DNA from: Opitutus sp. GAS368
Lineage (GTDB): Bacteria > Verrucomicrobiota > Verrucomicrobiia > Opitutales > Opitutaceae
Length of the DNA: 45,702 bases
NCBI GenBank assembly: GCA_945903465.1
Contig: CAMDOF010000047.1
Location: 1-45,702 of the forward strand
Reading direction: 5' to 3'
Below the pieces are notes generated by a model that had not been told where the DNA came from, searched no databases, and worked only from the letters and a program-made list of their open reading frames with translations. The translations under genes were made by a program, and so were the position numbers. Shown here piece after piece: positions 24,116-33,966 of this stretch. Numbering within the stretch: the first letter of the stretch is position 1; every line of letters starts with the position of its first letter.

Positions 24116-27082
24116 TCAGAACCGCCCCTTCACCCCAAACGTAACCGACGTCGGGTTGTCGCGATCCTGACTGATCCGTTCGGGGCGCCCCATGTAACTG
24201 CGTTGATGCTGATTGAAAATATTGGAGATCTCACCGGTTAAACTGAGCGCCGGCCGCAGCGCGAAAGAGAGGCTGGGACTGACGAGTATTCGGCTCTCCG
24301 TGAAAATATTAAGAGCTGGACTCGTCGCATTGTACGTGGCGAGGAAGCCACTGGCATAGCTCAACCGCACCAGCGCGCTGAGGCGTCCGTGGCGCCAACC
24401 GGGGATGACGTTGAGAGTGCGCGGAATGAAGCCCGCCACCTGGCCCGTGCTCAGCGTCGTCGTGCCGCCGAAGTCACCGGCGGTTTCCAGCAGAGTGTAG
24501 TTGGTCATCAGACTGAGCCCCCTCAGGAAGCCCGGCAGAAACGTGAACTGCTGCTGGTACGAGAACTCCCATCCCTTGATCGTCGCCTTCCCCGCATTCG
24601 CCGAGGATCGCAAATCGAAGCCACTATAATCACCGTTAAATCCGTTCCCATTACCACCCGCCACCGTGCCCTGCGAGATGCCCGCGACGATGTAGTCTTT
24701 GATTGTTTTGTGAAACCAACCGATCGAGACGTAGCCAGCCGGCTTAAAATAATAATCCACGTTCGCATCCCAATTGCGGCTCTTCTGCGGGAGTAACCCG
24801 GGGTTGTTCACCGTCACGAAAGCGCCCGCTTCATTCGGCGTTTCGGTCGGAAACATGTTCGTCATATTCGGCCGCCCGAAACTGGTGGACCAACTGAGGC
24901 GGCTTTTCCAGTTCGCGGTAAAATCATGCGCCCCATGCACACTGGGGAAATACTCGGTGTAGTCCGATTGGTTGAGCCGCGCATTGCCAGCGTAGTCGCG
25001 GACCGCTGATCCCACCGGATCCGCCGTCTGCTGCGCGACCGCGCTGAGCACCCGCGCCCGCGCGAAACCGCGACCGACCGTGGCCGTTTTCTCTCCACGC
25101 ACACCCGCTAGGTAACTGGTGCGACCGCGCCATCCGTCGGCCCCCAAACGGCCCTCCGTCATGAGATACCCCGCGGTCACGGTCTCCCGCGCCGACCGCG
25201 TACCCGTGTAGCGCAGCTGTTCATGATAATAGGCATCCTGACTCCAGAGTTCCGGCGAGATGAGTTTCTCGTCCCGCACAAACATCCCCGCGTGCCAGTG
25301 CGGAATCCCAAAACTCGAGCGGACGCGCGCCGAGTCATCATGCGGCAGCGCGGACTTCCCCAGATAACTGTAACGCTGGTCTCGGTTGATCTGATCCACG
25401 TTGACTTCCCGCCAGTCCAACCCGGCTTTCACGAACTGCCGGGCCGTAGTGAACAACTGAAAACGGGCGTTAGCCGTCAACCCTTTGATCTGCTCGTAAT
25501 CGTCTTGGTTGCGAATCGTCAGACCATTCGCAATCGGCCGGAAATTCGCCGGATTGGTGACGTCCGCACCTGCCGTCTGGACAAAGCGCGGATTTAACTC
25601 CGACTGCGTCCGGTCGATGATCCAACCAATATTCGAGAGGCCGTTGACAAGGTTCGCCCCGGATTTTCCCGTGCCCCGATTCAACTGATTCCAGCTATAG
25701 CTGGCCGTGTATTCGACGAGGAGGCGCTCGATTTTATGTTCCGCCCCCCAACTCACATCGCCAAATGTCCGAAAAGTCCGAACCATCTGATCGGTCGTTT
25801 GCAATTGAGTCGCCGTCGATTGGCGGGCCGCCGTTACCTGCTCCGTGTAGCCCGGTAAAATACCGGCCGTACCCGTGGTACCGATCACTTGGTTGGTAAA
25901 CAACCGCGCGACATATTGGTGGACGTACGGTTCGTCATTAAACACGAAGCCCGCGATCAACCGATAGGTCGTCGTCGCCGAACGCCGATAGTCGGCCAGG
26001 AACCGCGTGCTCGTGATCTTCCGGTTGTTATATTTATCCTGAGTCCGGTAATCATAATTAAACGCAGGCGATGTGAGGGTGTTTTGAAACAGCCGGTCGG
26101 TCACGAAAAGCCCGTTGGCGTTTTCACTATAAAACGCGTTCAAGGAAATACCCAGGTTCCGCTCGCCTCCCGCCAGATCAAAAACCTCTTGATAGCCGAG
26201 GTTGAGCAGCGGGTGCTGCCGGTGTCGCTCCCGCCAGGCCACCTGCTCCGTCATCAACGGCGCGTAGCGGATAGACGCGGTATAGTCGACCCGACGACGC
26301 TCCTTCATGCTCAGCGGTGAGCGGCTCTTCAGATTAACCGTGCCGCCGAGCGAATCCGCACCGGTGTCTGGCCGATGCCCTTTCGTCAGTTCCACCTCGG
26401 CGAAGCCGGCGCCGGTAAACTGGGCGGACGGGAACTGGCGACTAGCACCGGAGCCCGCCTTGAGGCCGCCGTCGATCGTGACGCGATTCTGCGTCGCCGG
26501 CGCGCCGCGGACTTGGATACCACTCCCGACCCCATCGTCGGAATAATTCACGACCACGCCGGCCATCAAGCCCGCCAGCTCCGCGACGCTCAGATTGGGC
26601 AGGTCGCCGTAGGAATCGAGCGCGATGACATTCTTGACGTTGTTGGCGTTTTTTTGAGCCGTGAGCGTCGCCGCCGCACCTTCGCGATCCGCACTCACCT
26701 TGAATTCGCCTAGTCGGTAGATATTGCTCGTGAGATCGAAGTTTTTCGCCGCGGTGACCCCAGCCCGAACCGTCACCGTGGCCGTCACCGTGTCGAGGCT
26801 GGCGTAAGACGCGATGATCTCGTATTCGCCGGCAGGCACGCCAGTGGCGAGATAGCGCCCAGTGTCGTCCGTACGAAAGGATCGACCCAGCTTGGGCAAC
26901 TCGATGGTGGCACCGCGCAGGAAATCACCAGTCCCCAAGTTGCTAACGTACCCGGCGAGGATGCCTGTCGGGGAAGGCTTGCCCGGAGCTTGCGCGAACG
27001 ACGCCAGCAGGAGGAGTCGGCCAAGGGTGAAAATAACGCAGACGAGGAGAACGAGCCGAAGGTCGCGGGGTGGTGATTTCAT
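24116..27082 (-). CDS. TonB-dependent outer-membrane receptor
   Basis: An intact 988-aa receptor. After a signal peptide (ending LLLASFAQA) comes a carboxypeptidase-regulatory-like domain (about residues 40-115; GYVSNLGTGDFLRGATIELP, GVPAGEYEIIASY). A plug follows (SVAELAGLMAGVVVNYSDDG, GSGIQVRGAPATQNRVTIDG) and then a beta-barrel to the C-terminal phenylalanine (SVTFGVKGRF). The regulatory-like domain in front of the plug is typical of the SusC-like and oar-like receptors common in Verrucomicrobia. The ligand is unknown; there is no adjacent SusD-like or transport gene to indicate it. Confidence 0.92.
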   Translation of the reverse strand: MKSPPRDLRLVLLVCVIFTLGRLLLLASFAQAPGKPSPTGILAGYVSNLGTGDFLRGATIELPKLGRSFRTDDTGRYLATGVPAGEYEIIASYASLDTVTATVTVRAGVTAAKNFDLTSNIYRLGEFKVSADREGAAATLTAQKNANNVKNVIALDSYGDLPNLSVAELAGLMAGVVVNYSDDGVGSGIQVRGAPATQNRVTIDGGLKAGSGASRQFPSAQFTGAGFAEVELTKGHRPDTGADSLGGTVNLKSRSPLSMKERRRVDYTASIRYAPLMTEQVAWRERHRQHPLLNLGYQEVFDLAGGERNLGISLNAFYSENANGLFVTDRLFQNTLTSPAFNYDYRTQDKYNNRKITSTRFLADYRRSATTTYRLIAGFVFNDEPYVHQYVARLFTNQVIGTTGTAGILPGYTEQVTAARQSTATQLQTTDQMVRTFRTFGDVSWGAEHKIERLLVEYTASYSWNQLNRGTGKSGANLVNGLSNIGWIIDRTQSELNPRFVQTAGADVTNPANFRPIANGLTIRNQDDYEQIKGLTANARFQLFTTARQFVKAGLDWREVNVDQINRDQRYSYLGKSALPHDDSARVRSSFGIPHWHAGMFVRDEKLISPELWSQDAYYHEQLRYTGTRSARETVTAGYLMTEGRLGADGWRGRTSYLAGVRGEKTATVGRGFARARVLSAVAQQTADPVGSAVRDYAGNARLNQSDYTEYFPSVHGAHDFTANWKSRLSWSTSFGRPNMTNMFPTETPNEAGAFVTVNNPGLLPQKSRNWDANVDYYFKPAGYVSIGWFHKTIKDYIVAGISQGTVAGGNGNGFNGDYSGFDLRSSANAGKATIKGWEFSYQQQFTFLPGFLRGLSLMTNYTLLETAGDFGGTTTLSTGQVAGFIPRTLNVIPGWRHGRLSALVRLSYASGFLATYNATSPALNIFTESRILVSPSLSFALRPALSLTGEISNIFNQHQRSYMGRPERISQDRDNPTSVTFGVKGRF

Positions 27083-27523
27083 CGGGGTCAGGGGTTTTCA
27101 GGGTATAGTTTGAGGGTAAAGCAAGCTGGTCCGCGCAACCGCTCCACGTGAAGAGGCACCTGTAGGGGCACCCGAACCATCGCCTGAAACGCTCGTGATC
27201 TTTTTTGGAAGGAAGCCCGCCGGGCGCCAACCCTCTTCCAGATTGGGTCAGAGATTAGCCCGCAAATAGAATTTATTCTTCACCATTCAGCGACCCGGTC
27301 GGCGGCGGTCGACACGCGCGCAACGGTCTCGCGGCCATACCCGACGCCAGCCCATCGCCCCACGTGGAAGCCGCCCCGGGCTCCCGCCTTCAGGCCCGCC
27401 GCGAGGCCCACCCTCACCGTCGATCGACCTCGACCGCACTGCGCCGCGCCGCGTGATCCTTTTGGCGTGACCTTCGACGATGGCGTCAGACTGCCCGTCG
27501 AACAGCCATTCAGACCGCCCGCC
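27083..27523. other. Intergenic region between the TonB receptor and glmS
   Basis: No supported gene. The part near 27250-27290 is AT-richer (caaatagaatttattcttca) and could carry the promoter of the receptor, which is transcribed on the minus strand. The remainder is C-rich with short open frames of no family character. Confidence 0.3.
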
Positions 27524-29374
27524 TCACTCCACCGTAACTGACTTTGCAAGGTTGCGGGGCTTGTCCACGTCACAACCCCGCTCAACCGCGATGTAGTAAC
27601 TCAGGAGCTGCACAGGAATTGACGCGACGATCGGCAATACCGCCTCGTGACATTCTGGGATCACGATAATCTCATCCGCCAAGCCCGCCGGTAATTCCAC
27701 GCTCGCCGTGACAATCGCGATGATCGGCCCCTTCCGCGCTTTGATCTCCTGCATCGACGAAATAATTTTGTTTAAGATCTCCCCGCTCGGCGCAAAAAAA
27801 ACACTCGGGCATTCCTCAGTGATCAGCGCAATCGGCCCGTGCTTCATCTCCGCCGCCGGGTACCCTTCCGCATGAACGTAGGAAATCTCTTTGAGCTTCA
27901 AGGCTCCCTCCAGCGCAATCGGGAAAAGCGACAAACGACCGAGAAAAAGCATGTCGCGCACGTGCGCGTAGCGGCGCGCGATCGCCTTGATCAACGGGGC
28001 CTGCCCCAACGCTTGGCGGACCAGGTCAGGGGCCCCCTTCAACGCTTTTACAAAGGTGACGCCATCGCTAAAACTCATGTCACGCATCCGCGCGAGGTAG
28101 AGCGCCAACATCGATCCAATCAATAGTTGCGAAGTGAACGCCTTCGTCGAGGCCACCCCAATCTCGGGACCAACGTGCTGGTAAATTCCGCCATCGGCCT
28201 CGCGCGCAATGCTCGAGCCCACGCCATTCGTCACCGCGAGCACTTTGTAACCTTTGCGCTTCGCTTCCCGCAGCGCGGCAAGCGTGTCGATCGTCTCCCC
28301 CGACTGACTCATCACAAAGTAAAGGGTGTTGCGAAAAAGCGGTGAATTCCGGTAACGAAACTCCGAGGCATAATCACACTCCACCGGCAGGCGCGCGAAG
28401 CGCTCGATCATGTGCTCGGCCACCCGGCAGGCGTGCAAGGCGGTCCCACAGGCGCAGAACGCAAAAGACTCCATGCTGCGAAACTCGCCCGCGGAGACAT
28501 TGAGTCCGCCAAAATTCGCCGTGCTCCCATCCTCAGAAAATCGTCCACGCATCGCATTCTCCAGCGCCGTTGGCTGCTCAAAAATTTCCTTCTCCATGAA
28601 GTGCGCGTAAGCGCCCATCTCCGCAGCCGCCACCGACCACGTCACGCGATCGACCAGCGGCGCCACCGCTGACTGCCCAAGCGTCGTGATGCGAAACTCC
28701 TGCGCTGAAAGATGCACGATTTCACCGTCTTTTAAATACACCACACTCTGCGTGCGGGCCACGATCGCCGAGACGTCACTCGCGACGATGTTCTCCCCAT
28801 CACCCAGCCCAATAATGAGTGGCGAGCCTTTGCGCGCCGCCACCATTTCGCCGGGAAAGTCGACGCACATCACCACAATCCCATACGTCCCCTCCGTATG
28901 CCGGAGCGCCTTGCGCACACTCGCCAGACAGCGGTTCTCTTCGCCAGACTCCGCTGCCTTCGCGTAATGATAGGCGATGAGATTACCCAGCACCTCCGTG
29001 TCGGTCTCCGACTGAAAGGTGTAGCCCTTGCCGAGCAGAAAGGTCTTCATCGACGCGTAGTTTTCGATGACCCCGTTGTGAATCAGGACAATTTTGCCAT
29101 CACTGCTGACGTGCGGATGCGCGTTGGCATCGGTCACCCCGCCGTGCGTCGCCCAACGGGTATGCCCCATGCCAAAGGTCCCCGCCAGCGGGCGCTTCGC
29201 CAGCTCCTGCTCCAACTGCGCCACCCGGCCGATTTTTTTCACCACGGAGATCCTACCCTCAGCCACCACCGCCACCCCGGTCGAATCATAGCCGCGATAT
29301 TCCAGCCGCTTGAGCCCTTCCACGATGAAGGAGGCCGCCGGCTGCTTGCCCACATAGCCTATGATACCGCACAT
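27524..29374 (-). CDS. glmS: Glutamine-fructose-6-phosphate aminotransferase (isomerising)
   Basis: Makes glucosamine-6-phosphate from fructose-6-phosphate and glutamine, the entry step to peptidoglycan and LPS amino sugars. The start at 29374 gives MCGIIGYVG, so Cys2 becomes the N-terminal catalytic cysteine after Met removal; the longer open frame upstream cannot be right. The glutaminase domain (GLKRLEYRGYDSTG, HTRWATHGGVTDANAHPH) is followed by two SIS domains (MSQSGETIDTLAALREAK; EISYVHAEGYPAAEMKHGPI) and the C-terminal NLAKSVTVE. At 616 aa it has the normal length. No glmS ribozyme-like leader is visible. Confidence 0.95.
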   Translation of the reverse strand: MCGIIGYVGKQPAASFIVEGLKRLEYRGYDSTGVAVVAEGRISVVKKIGRVAQLEQELAKRPLAGTFGMGHTRWATHGGVTDANAHPHVSSDGKIVLIHNGVIENYASMKTFLLGKGYTFQSETDTEVLGNLIAYHYAKAAESGEENRCLASVRKALRHTEGTYGIVVMCVDFPGEMVAARKGSPLIIGLGDGENIVASDVSAIVARTQSVVYLKDGEIVHLSAQEFRITTLGQSAVAPLVDRVTWSVAAAEMGAYAHFMEKEIFEQPTALENAMRGRFSEDGSTANFGGLNVSAGEFRSMESFAFCACGTALHACRVAEHMIERFARLPVECDYASEFRYRNSPLFRNTLYFVMSQSGETIDTLAALREAKRKGYKVLAVTNGVGSSIAREADGGIYQHVGPEIGVASTKAFTSQLLIGSMLALYLARMRDMSFSDGVTFVKALKGAPDLVRQALGQAPLIKAIARRYAHVRDMLFLGRLSLFPIALEGALKLKEISYVHAEGYPAAEMKHGPIALITEECPSVFFAPSGEILNKIISSMQEIKARKGPIIAIVTASVELPAGLADEIIVIPECHEAVLPIVASIPVQLLSYYIAVERGCDVDKPRNLAKSVTVE

Positions 29375-29626
29375 GATGAAGAAAAAATAAAAGGTGAGAA
29401 CGCCACAATTGCGAATCGTTGGCCGGAGCACCGACTCGGTAAACTACGAATCTCACCCGCCGGCAAAAAAGGCGGACCGACCGCCTCCCTCAGCCGACGC
29501 CAGCCACCCTTTTCACGCGACGCCCGGCTCCGATTTCCCTGCGGATACGGCTGGTTTTTTTCGTTTCCATCAGAATTTTTTTAATCGCGCCACGCCCTGT
29601 CTTGCAAAACTGCTGAAAGCCCGTCC

Positions 29627-29656
29627 TTGACAGCCCCAAAGAGGCACGGCACTTCT
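29627..29656 (+). promoter_or_regulatory. Possible promoter of rpmH
   Basis: A perfect TTGACA (29627-29632) lies 18 bp before acttct, a weak -10, and 24 bp further on is the rpmH start codon. The -35 match is good but the -10 is poor, so this is tentative. Confidence 0.35.
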
Positions 29657-29679
29657 GACCCTCTTTTCTCTAAAACATC

Positions 29680-29817
29680 ATGAAGCCCACATTCCGCCCG
29701 CACCGCAAAAAGCGCGCCCGCAAGATTGGTTACCGTGCCCGGATGGCCACCAAAGGTGGCCGCAAGGTCATCCGCGCCCGCCGTCTCAAGGGTCGCAAGC
29801 GCTTGACCGTCGTCTAA
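29680..29817 (+). CDS. rpmH: 50S ribosomal protein L34
   Basis: A 45-aa basic protein with the L34 pattern: [45 protein letters not shown]. The N-terminus is slightly unusual ([20 protein letters not shown] versus the common KRTYQPSxxRRKRxHGFRxR), as seen in Verrucomicrobia. It heads the conserved rpmH-rnpA-yidD-yidC series. In many bacteria dnaA is next to rpmH; here the upstream neighbour is the divergent glmS. Confidence 0.97.
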   Translation: MKPTFRPHRKKRARKIGYRARMATKGGRKVIRARRLKGRKRLTVV

Positions 29818-29879
29818 TTGTTCACGCTTTAACCGCAAGCGCTCGCGAGTGGAGTCCAACGCGCCCGTTCCCACGGATC

Positions 29880-30311
29880 ATGCGTTTTCTCCCCGCGCAG
29901 CACCTCACCCGCCAAAGCGACATCCGCGCGGTGCGTGAGTCAGGTCGTCGCCTTGATTGTCGCGCTTTCACCCTCTGGTGGAAATTGCGCGAAACCCAGC
30001 CGAACATTGGTCCGCGCGTCTGTGTCATCGCCTCGACCCACGCCGTGGGTCATGCCGTCTTGCGCAACCGTGCCAAACGCCGCCTCCGCGAGGTCTTTCG
30101 TCACCACCAGACCCACTTGCCCGCCAGCTGCGACTTCCTGCTCATCGCCCGCGCCGCCACCACCACTTGGCCGATCTCCGAACTCGAGAAACGTTTCGTC
30201 GACGCTTGCCGCCAAATTCCCGCCCGCGCTCCCGCGCCGGCGGTCTTCGTCTCGCCGTCTAGCCCTGCCACGCCGGTCGTCATCCCCACACCGCCCGCCG
30301 CGATCCCATGA
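29880..30311 (+). CDS. rnpA: Ribonuclease P protein component
   Basis: The 143-aa protein subunit that assists the RNase P RNA in 5'-maturation of tRNAs. [20 protein letters not shown] is the usual N-terminus. The conserved RNR helix is [19 protein letters not shown]. The tail after about residue 118 ([20 protein letters not shown]) is Pro/Ala-rich and probably disordered. It starts 62 bp after rpmH, and its stop overlaps the yidD start (ATGA at 30308-30311). Confidence 0.93.
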   Translation: MRFLPAQHLTRQSDIRAVRESGRRLDCRAFTLWWKLRETQPNIGPRVCVIASTHAVGHAVLRNRAKRRLREVFRHHQTHLPASCDFLLIARAATTTWPISELEKRFVDACRQIPARAPAPAVFVSPSSPATPVVIPTPPAAIP

Positions 30312-30712
30312 ACGTTTCTCTCCCTTCCCTCCCCGATAGGATCGACCGCGCCGCGCTTCCCGGCCAGGGGTCCCGGGCGCTCCCGCCGGGAGGTGCCCGC
30401 GACCGTCGCTTCCTCCTCTCCACCGTTCGCGGCCTGCTGAGCTTGCCCGCGGCCGCGCTGCTCCGGCTCATCCAACTTTACCAGCTCACGCTCTCCCCGG
30501 CTCTCCCCGTCATTTTCGGTTCCGGCTGCGGGTGCCGTTTTTCTCCGACCTGCTCCCATTACGCCGCCGAAGCCATCGGCCGCCATGGCGCCTTTTACGG
30601 CTCGACCCTCGCCGCCGTCCGCCTCCTCAAGTGCGCCCCCTGGCATTCTGGCGGCCTCGATCCCGTCCCAGCGCCCCGGTCTTCGCCGCGTTGCGTTCGC
30701 CTCCCTACCTAA
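30308..30712 (+). CDS. yidD: Membrane protein insertion efficiency factor YidD
   Basis: A 134-aa protein with the YidD core [55 protein letters not shown]. The family is membrane-associated through an N-terminal amphipathic helix and assists YidC in inserting inner-membrane proteins. The roughly 35-residue N-terminal extension is longer than usual. Overlap with rnpA (ATGA) and a 20-bp gap to yidC support one transcript. Confidence 0.93.
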   Translation: MNVSLPSLPDRIDRAALPGQGSRALPPGGARDRRFLLSTVRGLLSLPAAALLRLIQLYQLTLSPALPVIFGSGCGCRFSPTCSHYAAEAIGRHGAFYGSTLAAVRLLKCAPWHSGGLDPVPAPRSSPRCVRLPT

Positions 30713-30732
30713 TTTTTCCTACCGTTTTCACC

Positions 30733-32532
30733 ATGGACAAAAAGAACTTCACCATCGGCGGCATCCTGCTCGTCGCCGCTTTTGCCCTCCTTTATTTCGG
30801 ACCAAAATCCACCCCGCCCGCCCGCCCGCGGCCAGCCCCCCCCGCGGTCACCACCAACGGCTCCACTCCCACCATCGCCGGCGCCGACTCAACGGCCCTC
30901 ACGCCCCCGCTCAACCCGGCTTTCGCCGCCGTCAACCGCGACTCCGCCGAGGCCACCCTCACCAAACTCGCCAACGGTATCATCGAGGCACACTTCACCG
31001 ACTCGGGGGGCGCTCTCCTCGAGGTCGCCTTTATTCAACGCGATGCCAAGGCCCAGCGGCTCGTCTACCCGGAGAGCGTCGGCGGCGAAAAACCGGCCAT
31101 TTTCAACGCACTCCACGCCGATCCCATCCTCGCGCTCGTCGATTTCCCTAAACTCGACCGGGCCGCGCGCTACCAACGCGTCTCCCAAACCGCCACGGAG
31201 GTCATCTACCGTACCGTCCTCGACGAGCGCCTCGAGGTCACACGCCGCTACCGGCTTTCTCCCGAGAAGAGCGACACCAGCGACCCTTACCAAATCAGCC
31301 ACGAAATCACTTTCCGCAATCTCACCGATCAAACCGCGGCACCCATGCGGATCGCTCTGTCACTCGGCACCGCGGCACCCGCCAACGCCAGCGACACGGG
31401 CCTGCAACTCACCACCGGTTTTAATAACGGTGACACTCGCACCTTCATCCCCCGCGCCGAACTCGAAGCCGGCAGCGGCTTTTTCGGTATCGGGGCCCAT
31501 GGCTCAAAACCGTTCATCACCAGCCCCGGCCCCTTGGTTTGGACCACGGTTAAAAATCAATTCTTCACCAGCATCCTCACCGGCAAGGAGCCCGCCTCCG
31601 GGCTCATCAGCCGCCGCGTTAAGCTCGTGGGTACTCTCCCGGACGATGATCCCCAGGCCTATGGGATCACCGGCGCCGCCCAATTCGACGTCAAGGCCCT
31701 CGGACCTAAAGAGACCGTCACCCTCGCCGGCACCGTTTACATCGGCCCGAAAGAATACCGCCGCCTCGCCAACGCCAACGCGTTCAAGCAGGACGAGGAC
31801 AAGGTCATGGACTTCGGCTTCTTCAAGTTTTTCAGCCAGATTCTGCTGACCCTGATGACGTGGATCCACGGTTGGACCCTCAACTGGGGCGTCGCCATCA
31901 TTCTCACCACGCTGACGCTCAAGACGATCTTCATCCCGTTCACCCTCGCGGCCTCACGCTCCGCCAAGCGGATGGCGAAAATCCAGCCAGAGCTCCAAGC
32001 CCTCCGTGAGAAGTTCAAAGACAACCCGCAGAAACAACAGATGGCGACGATGGAGCTCTTCAAGACTCGGAAGATCAACCCCGTCGGCGGCTGCCTTCCG
32101 ATTCTGCTCACCATGCCGTTTTTCTTCGGCTTTTTTACAATGCTCCAGAGTACGGCCGAGCTGCGCTTCCAACCGTTTCTGTGGGCCCCCGATCTTTCGT
32201 CGACCGATACGATCGCCGTCCTCTTTGGACTTTTACCGATCAATATCATGCCGCTGCTGATGGGCGTGACGATGGTGGTGCAAATGCACCTCACCCCATC
32301 GCCCTCCGTCGATAACGCGCAGATGAAGATGATGAAGTTCATGCCGTATATCTTTATTCTTTTCTGCTACAACTTCTCTTGCGCCCTTTCCCTTTACTCT
32401 TTCATCAACGGCCTCTTCACCATCGTGCAACAGCTCGTGATCAATAAAATGAAGGAGCCCGATGAACCTATCGCCATCGTCGGCCCAGGCCAGAAGACGA
32501 TCAAGAATGTCACCCCTCCTAAAAAGAGGTAA
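30733..32532 (+). CDS. yidC: Membrane protein insertase YidC (Oxa1 family)
   Basis: A 599-aa Gram-negative-type YidC. An N-terminal anchor (FTIGGILLVAAFALLYF) is followed by a Pro-rich linker and a large periplasmic beta-domain (about residues 75-340). The conserved insertase core (about 365-580) includes WGVAIILTTLTLKTIFIPFT, RMAKIQPELQALREKFKDNP, MELFKTRKINPVGGCLPILL and MKMMKFMPYIFILFCYNFSC. The hydrophilic-groove arginine is expected in the first core helix region (R in AASRSAKRM follows it). The start ATG at 30733 replaces a longer open frame that overlaps yidD. Confidence 0.95.
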   Translation: MDKKNFTIGGILLVAAFALLYFGPKSTPPARPRPAPPAVTTNGSTPTIAGADSTALTPPLNPAFAAVNRDSAEATLTKLANGIIEAHFTDSGGALLEVAFIQRDAKAQRLVYPESVGGEKPAIFNALHADPILALVDFPKLDRAARYQRVSQTATEVIYRTVLDERLEVTRRYRLSPEKSDTSDPYQISHEITFRNLTDQTAAPMRIALSLGTAAPANASDTGLQLTTGFNNGDTRTFIPRAELEAGSGFFGIGAHGSKPFITSPGPLVWTTVKNQFFTSILTGKEPASGLISRRVKLVGTLPDDDPQAYGITGAAQFDVKALGPKETVTLAGTVYIGPKEYRRLANANAFKQDEDKVMDFGFFKFFSQILLTLMTWIHGWTLNWGVAIILTTLTLKTIFIPFTLAASRSAKRMAKIQPELQALREKFKDNPQKQQMATMELFKTRKINPVGGCLPILLTMPFFFGFFTMLQSTAELRFQPFLWAPDLSSTDTIAVLFGLLPINIMPLLMGVTMVVQMHLTPSPSVDNAQMKMMKFMPYIFILFCYNFSCALSLYSFINGLFTIVQQLVINKMKEPDEPIAIVGPGQKTIKNVTPPKKR

Positions 32533-32754
32533 TCCAGCCCGCCGCAACCCGTCGCCCCACCCTCGCCGCGCGGGGGCGGACCAGCCCCAACCACGCCCTG
32601 CCTCTCCCCGCCTCGCGCGCCAAGCTTTCTCGGTAGCCAGCTGCGCGCGACCCCAGCCGGTACCACTCATCAGCGGTCTCCTTTCGCCCCTCGCCATAAC
32701 GGGCCGCCCGCAAGCGTCATAACTCCGCGCGCCACTTGCCTCCCGCCCGCGGCC

Positions 32755-33966
32755 GTGATTGCCTCCCCGCCTTGGATGACCGACGAACCGGAAAAATCTC
32801 CCCCGACCGCTGCCCACGATCTCTCCGCCGACGACGTCGGTCTCGTCGTCGCCCGGGATTTCGTCCACCGCCAGCCGTTCACTTTTAAGAGCGGTCAGGT
32901 CATCCCGGAATTTTCCCTCCGCTACGAAACCTACGGGAAACTCAACGCCACCCGGAATAACGCGATTCTCATTTGCCACGCTCTCAGTGGCGACCACCAC
33001 TGCGCTGGCTGGCACACCCCCAACGATCGCAAGCCCGGCTGGTGGAATAACCTGATCGGCCCGGGCAAGGCCGTCGATACCCGCCGCTTCTTCGTCGTCT
33101 GCGCCAACGTCCTGGGCGGCTGCCAAGGCTCCACCGGCCCCGCCTCCTCCCATCCGGAAACCGGCCAGCCTTACGCTCTCCGGTTCCCTTTCGTTACCAT
33201 TCTCGACATGGTGCGCGCCCAGAAACTTCTCCTCGATCATCTCGGCGTCACCGAACTGCACGGAGCCATCGGGGGCTCCATGGGCGGCATGCAGGCCTTG
33301 CTCTTCGCCATCGAATTCCCTCGCTTCGTCCACCGCATCCTCGCCATGGCCACCACCGCCCGCGAGAGCGCGCAGGCCATCGCTTTCAATGAGGTCGGAC
33401 GGCAGGCCATCATGCAGGATCTCGCTTGGAATCGCGGAGACTACCCCAAGGAGGGCGGCCCCAAGGTGGGCCTCGCCATCGCTCGGATGATGGCCCACAT
33501 CACCTACGTCTCCGATGCGAGCATGGATCGAAAATTCGGCCGCCGGAAAAAAGAAAACGCCCCCAGCGACGCTTACAACTTCGATGTCCAGTTCGAGGTC
33601 GAGAGCTACCTTCGCCACCAAGGCCAGACCTTCATCAACCGCTTCGACGCCAACTCATACCTTTATATCACACGCGCCCTCGACCAATTCGATCTCGCGC
33701 AGGCCTACGGTTCCCTCGAAAACGCGTTTCGTCCCGTCACCGCCGAGTCCTTGGTCGTCGGCTTCACCAGCGACTGGCTCTTCCCTCCGGAACAAAACCG
33801 CCAACTCGCCCTCGCCTTGTTGCGCAGTGGTAAATCCGCCAGCTACGCCGAACTCAGCACCGATCTCGGTCACGATTCCTTCCTCCTCGAATCCGAGGAA
33901 TTATACGCCTTGGTCCGCCAATTCCTCGAGCGCGGCCAGCCGCCCACCGTCGACCATTCGCTATGA
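32755..33966 (+). CDS. metX: Homoserine O-acetyltransferase
   Basis: An alpha/beta-hydrolase fold enzyme that activates homoserine for methionine synthesis. At 403 aa it fits the family. The nucleophile Ser175 is in GAIGGSMGGMQAL; the acid is in GFTSDWLFPPEQ and the histidine in TDLGHDSFLLE. NVLGGCQGSTGPAS and LSGDHHCAG are also family signatures. GTG at 32755 and ATG at 32776 are both plausible starts. The stop overlaps the metW start (ATGA), the classical metX-metW arrangement. Whether the acyl donor is acetyl-CoA or succinyl-CoA cannot be decided by eye. Confidence 0.93.
   Translation: MIASPPWMTDEPEKSPPTAAHDLSADDVGLVVARDFVHRQPFTFKSGQVIPEFSLRYETYGKLNATRNNAILICHALSGDHHCAGWHTPNDRKPGWWNNLIGPGKAVDTRRFFVVCANVLGGCQGSTGPASSHPETGQPYALRFPFVTILDMVRAQKLLLDHLGVTELHGAIGGSMGGMQALLFAIEFPRFVHRILAMATTARESAQAIAFNEVGRQAIMQDLAWNRGDYPKEGGPKVGLAIARMMAHITYVSDASMDRKFGRRKKENAPSDAYNFDVQFEVESYLRHQGQTFINRFDANSYLYITRALDQFDLAQAYGSLENAFRPVTAESLVVGFTSDWLFPPEQNRQLALALLRSGKSASYAELSTDLGHDSFLLESEELYALVRQFLERGQPPTVDHSL

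Noticed and set aside
27083..27523. glmS ribozyme or other leader RNA between the TonB receptor and glmS
   Set aside because: glmS is transcribed away from this region, and its real upstream side (29375-29679) has no ribozyme-like core.
29375..29679. Possible replication origin next to rpmH
   Set aside because: No dnaA gene and no cluster of DnaA boxes (ttatccaca) is visible, and the strand composition does not switch here.
32533..32754. Possible SAM-type riboswitch upstream of metX
   Set aside because: I could not find a conserved SAM-I, SAM-II or SAM/SAH core or a terminator hairpin in the leader.
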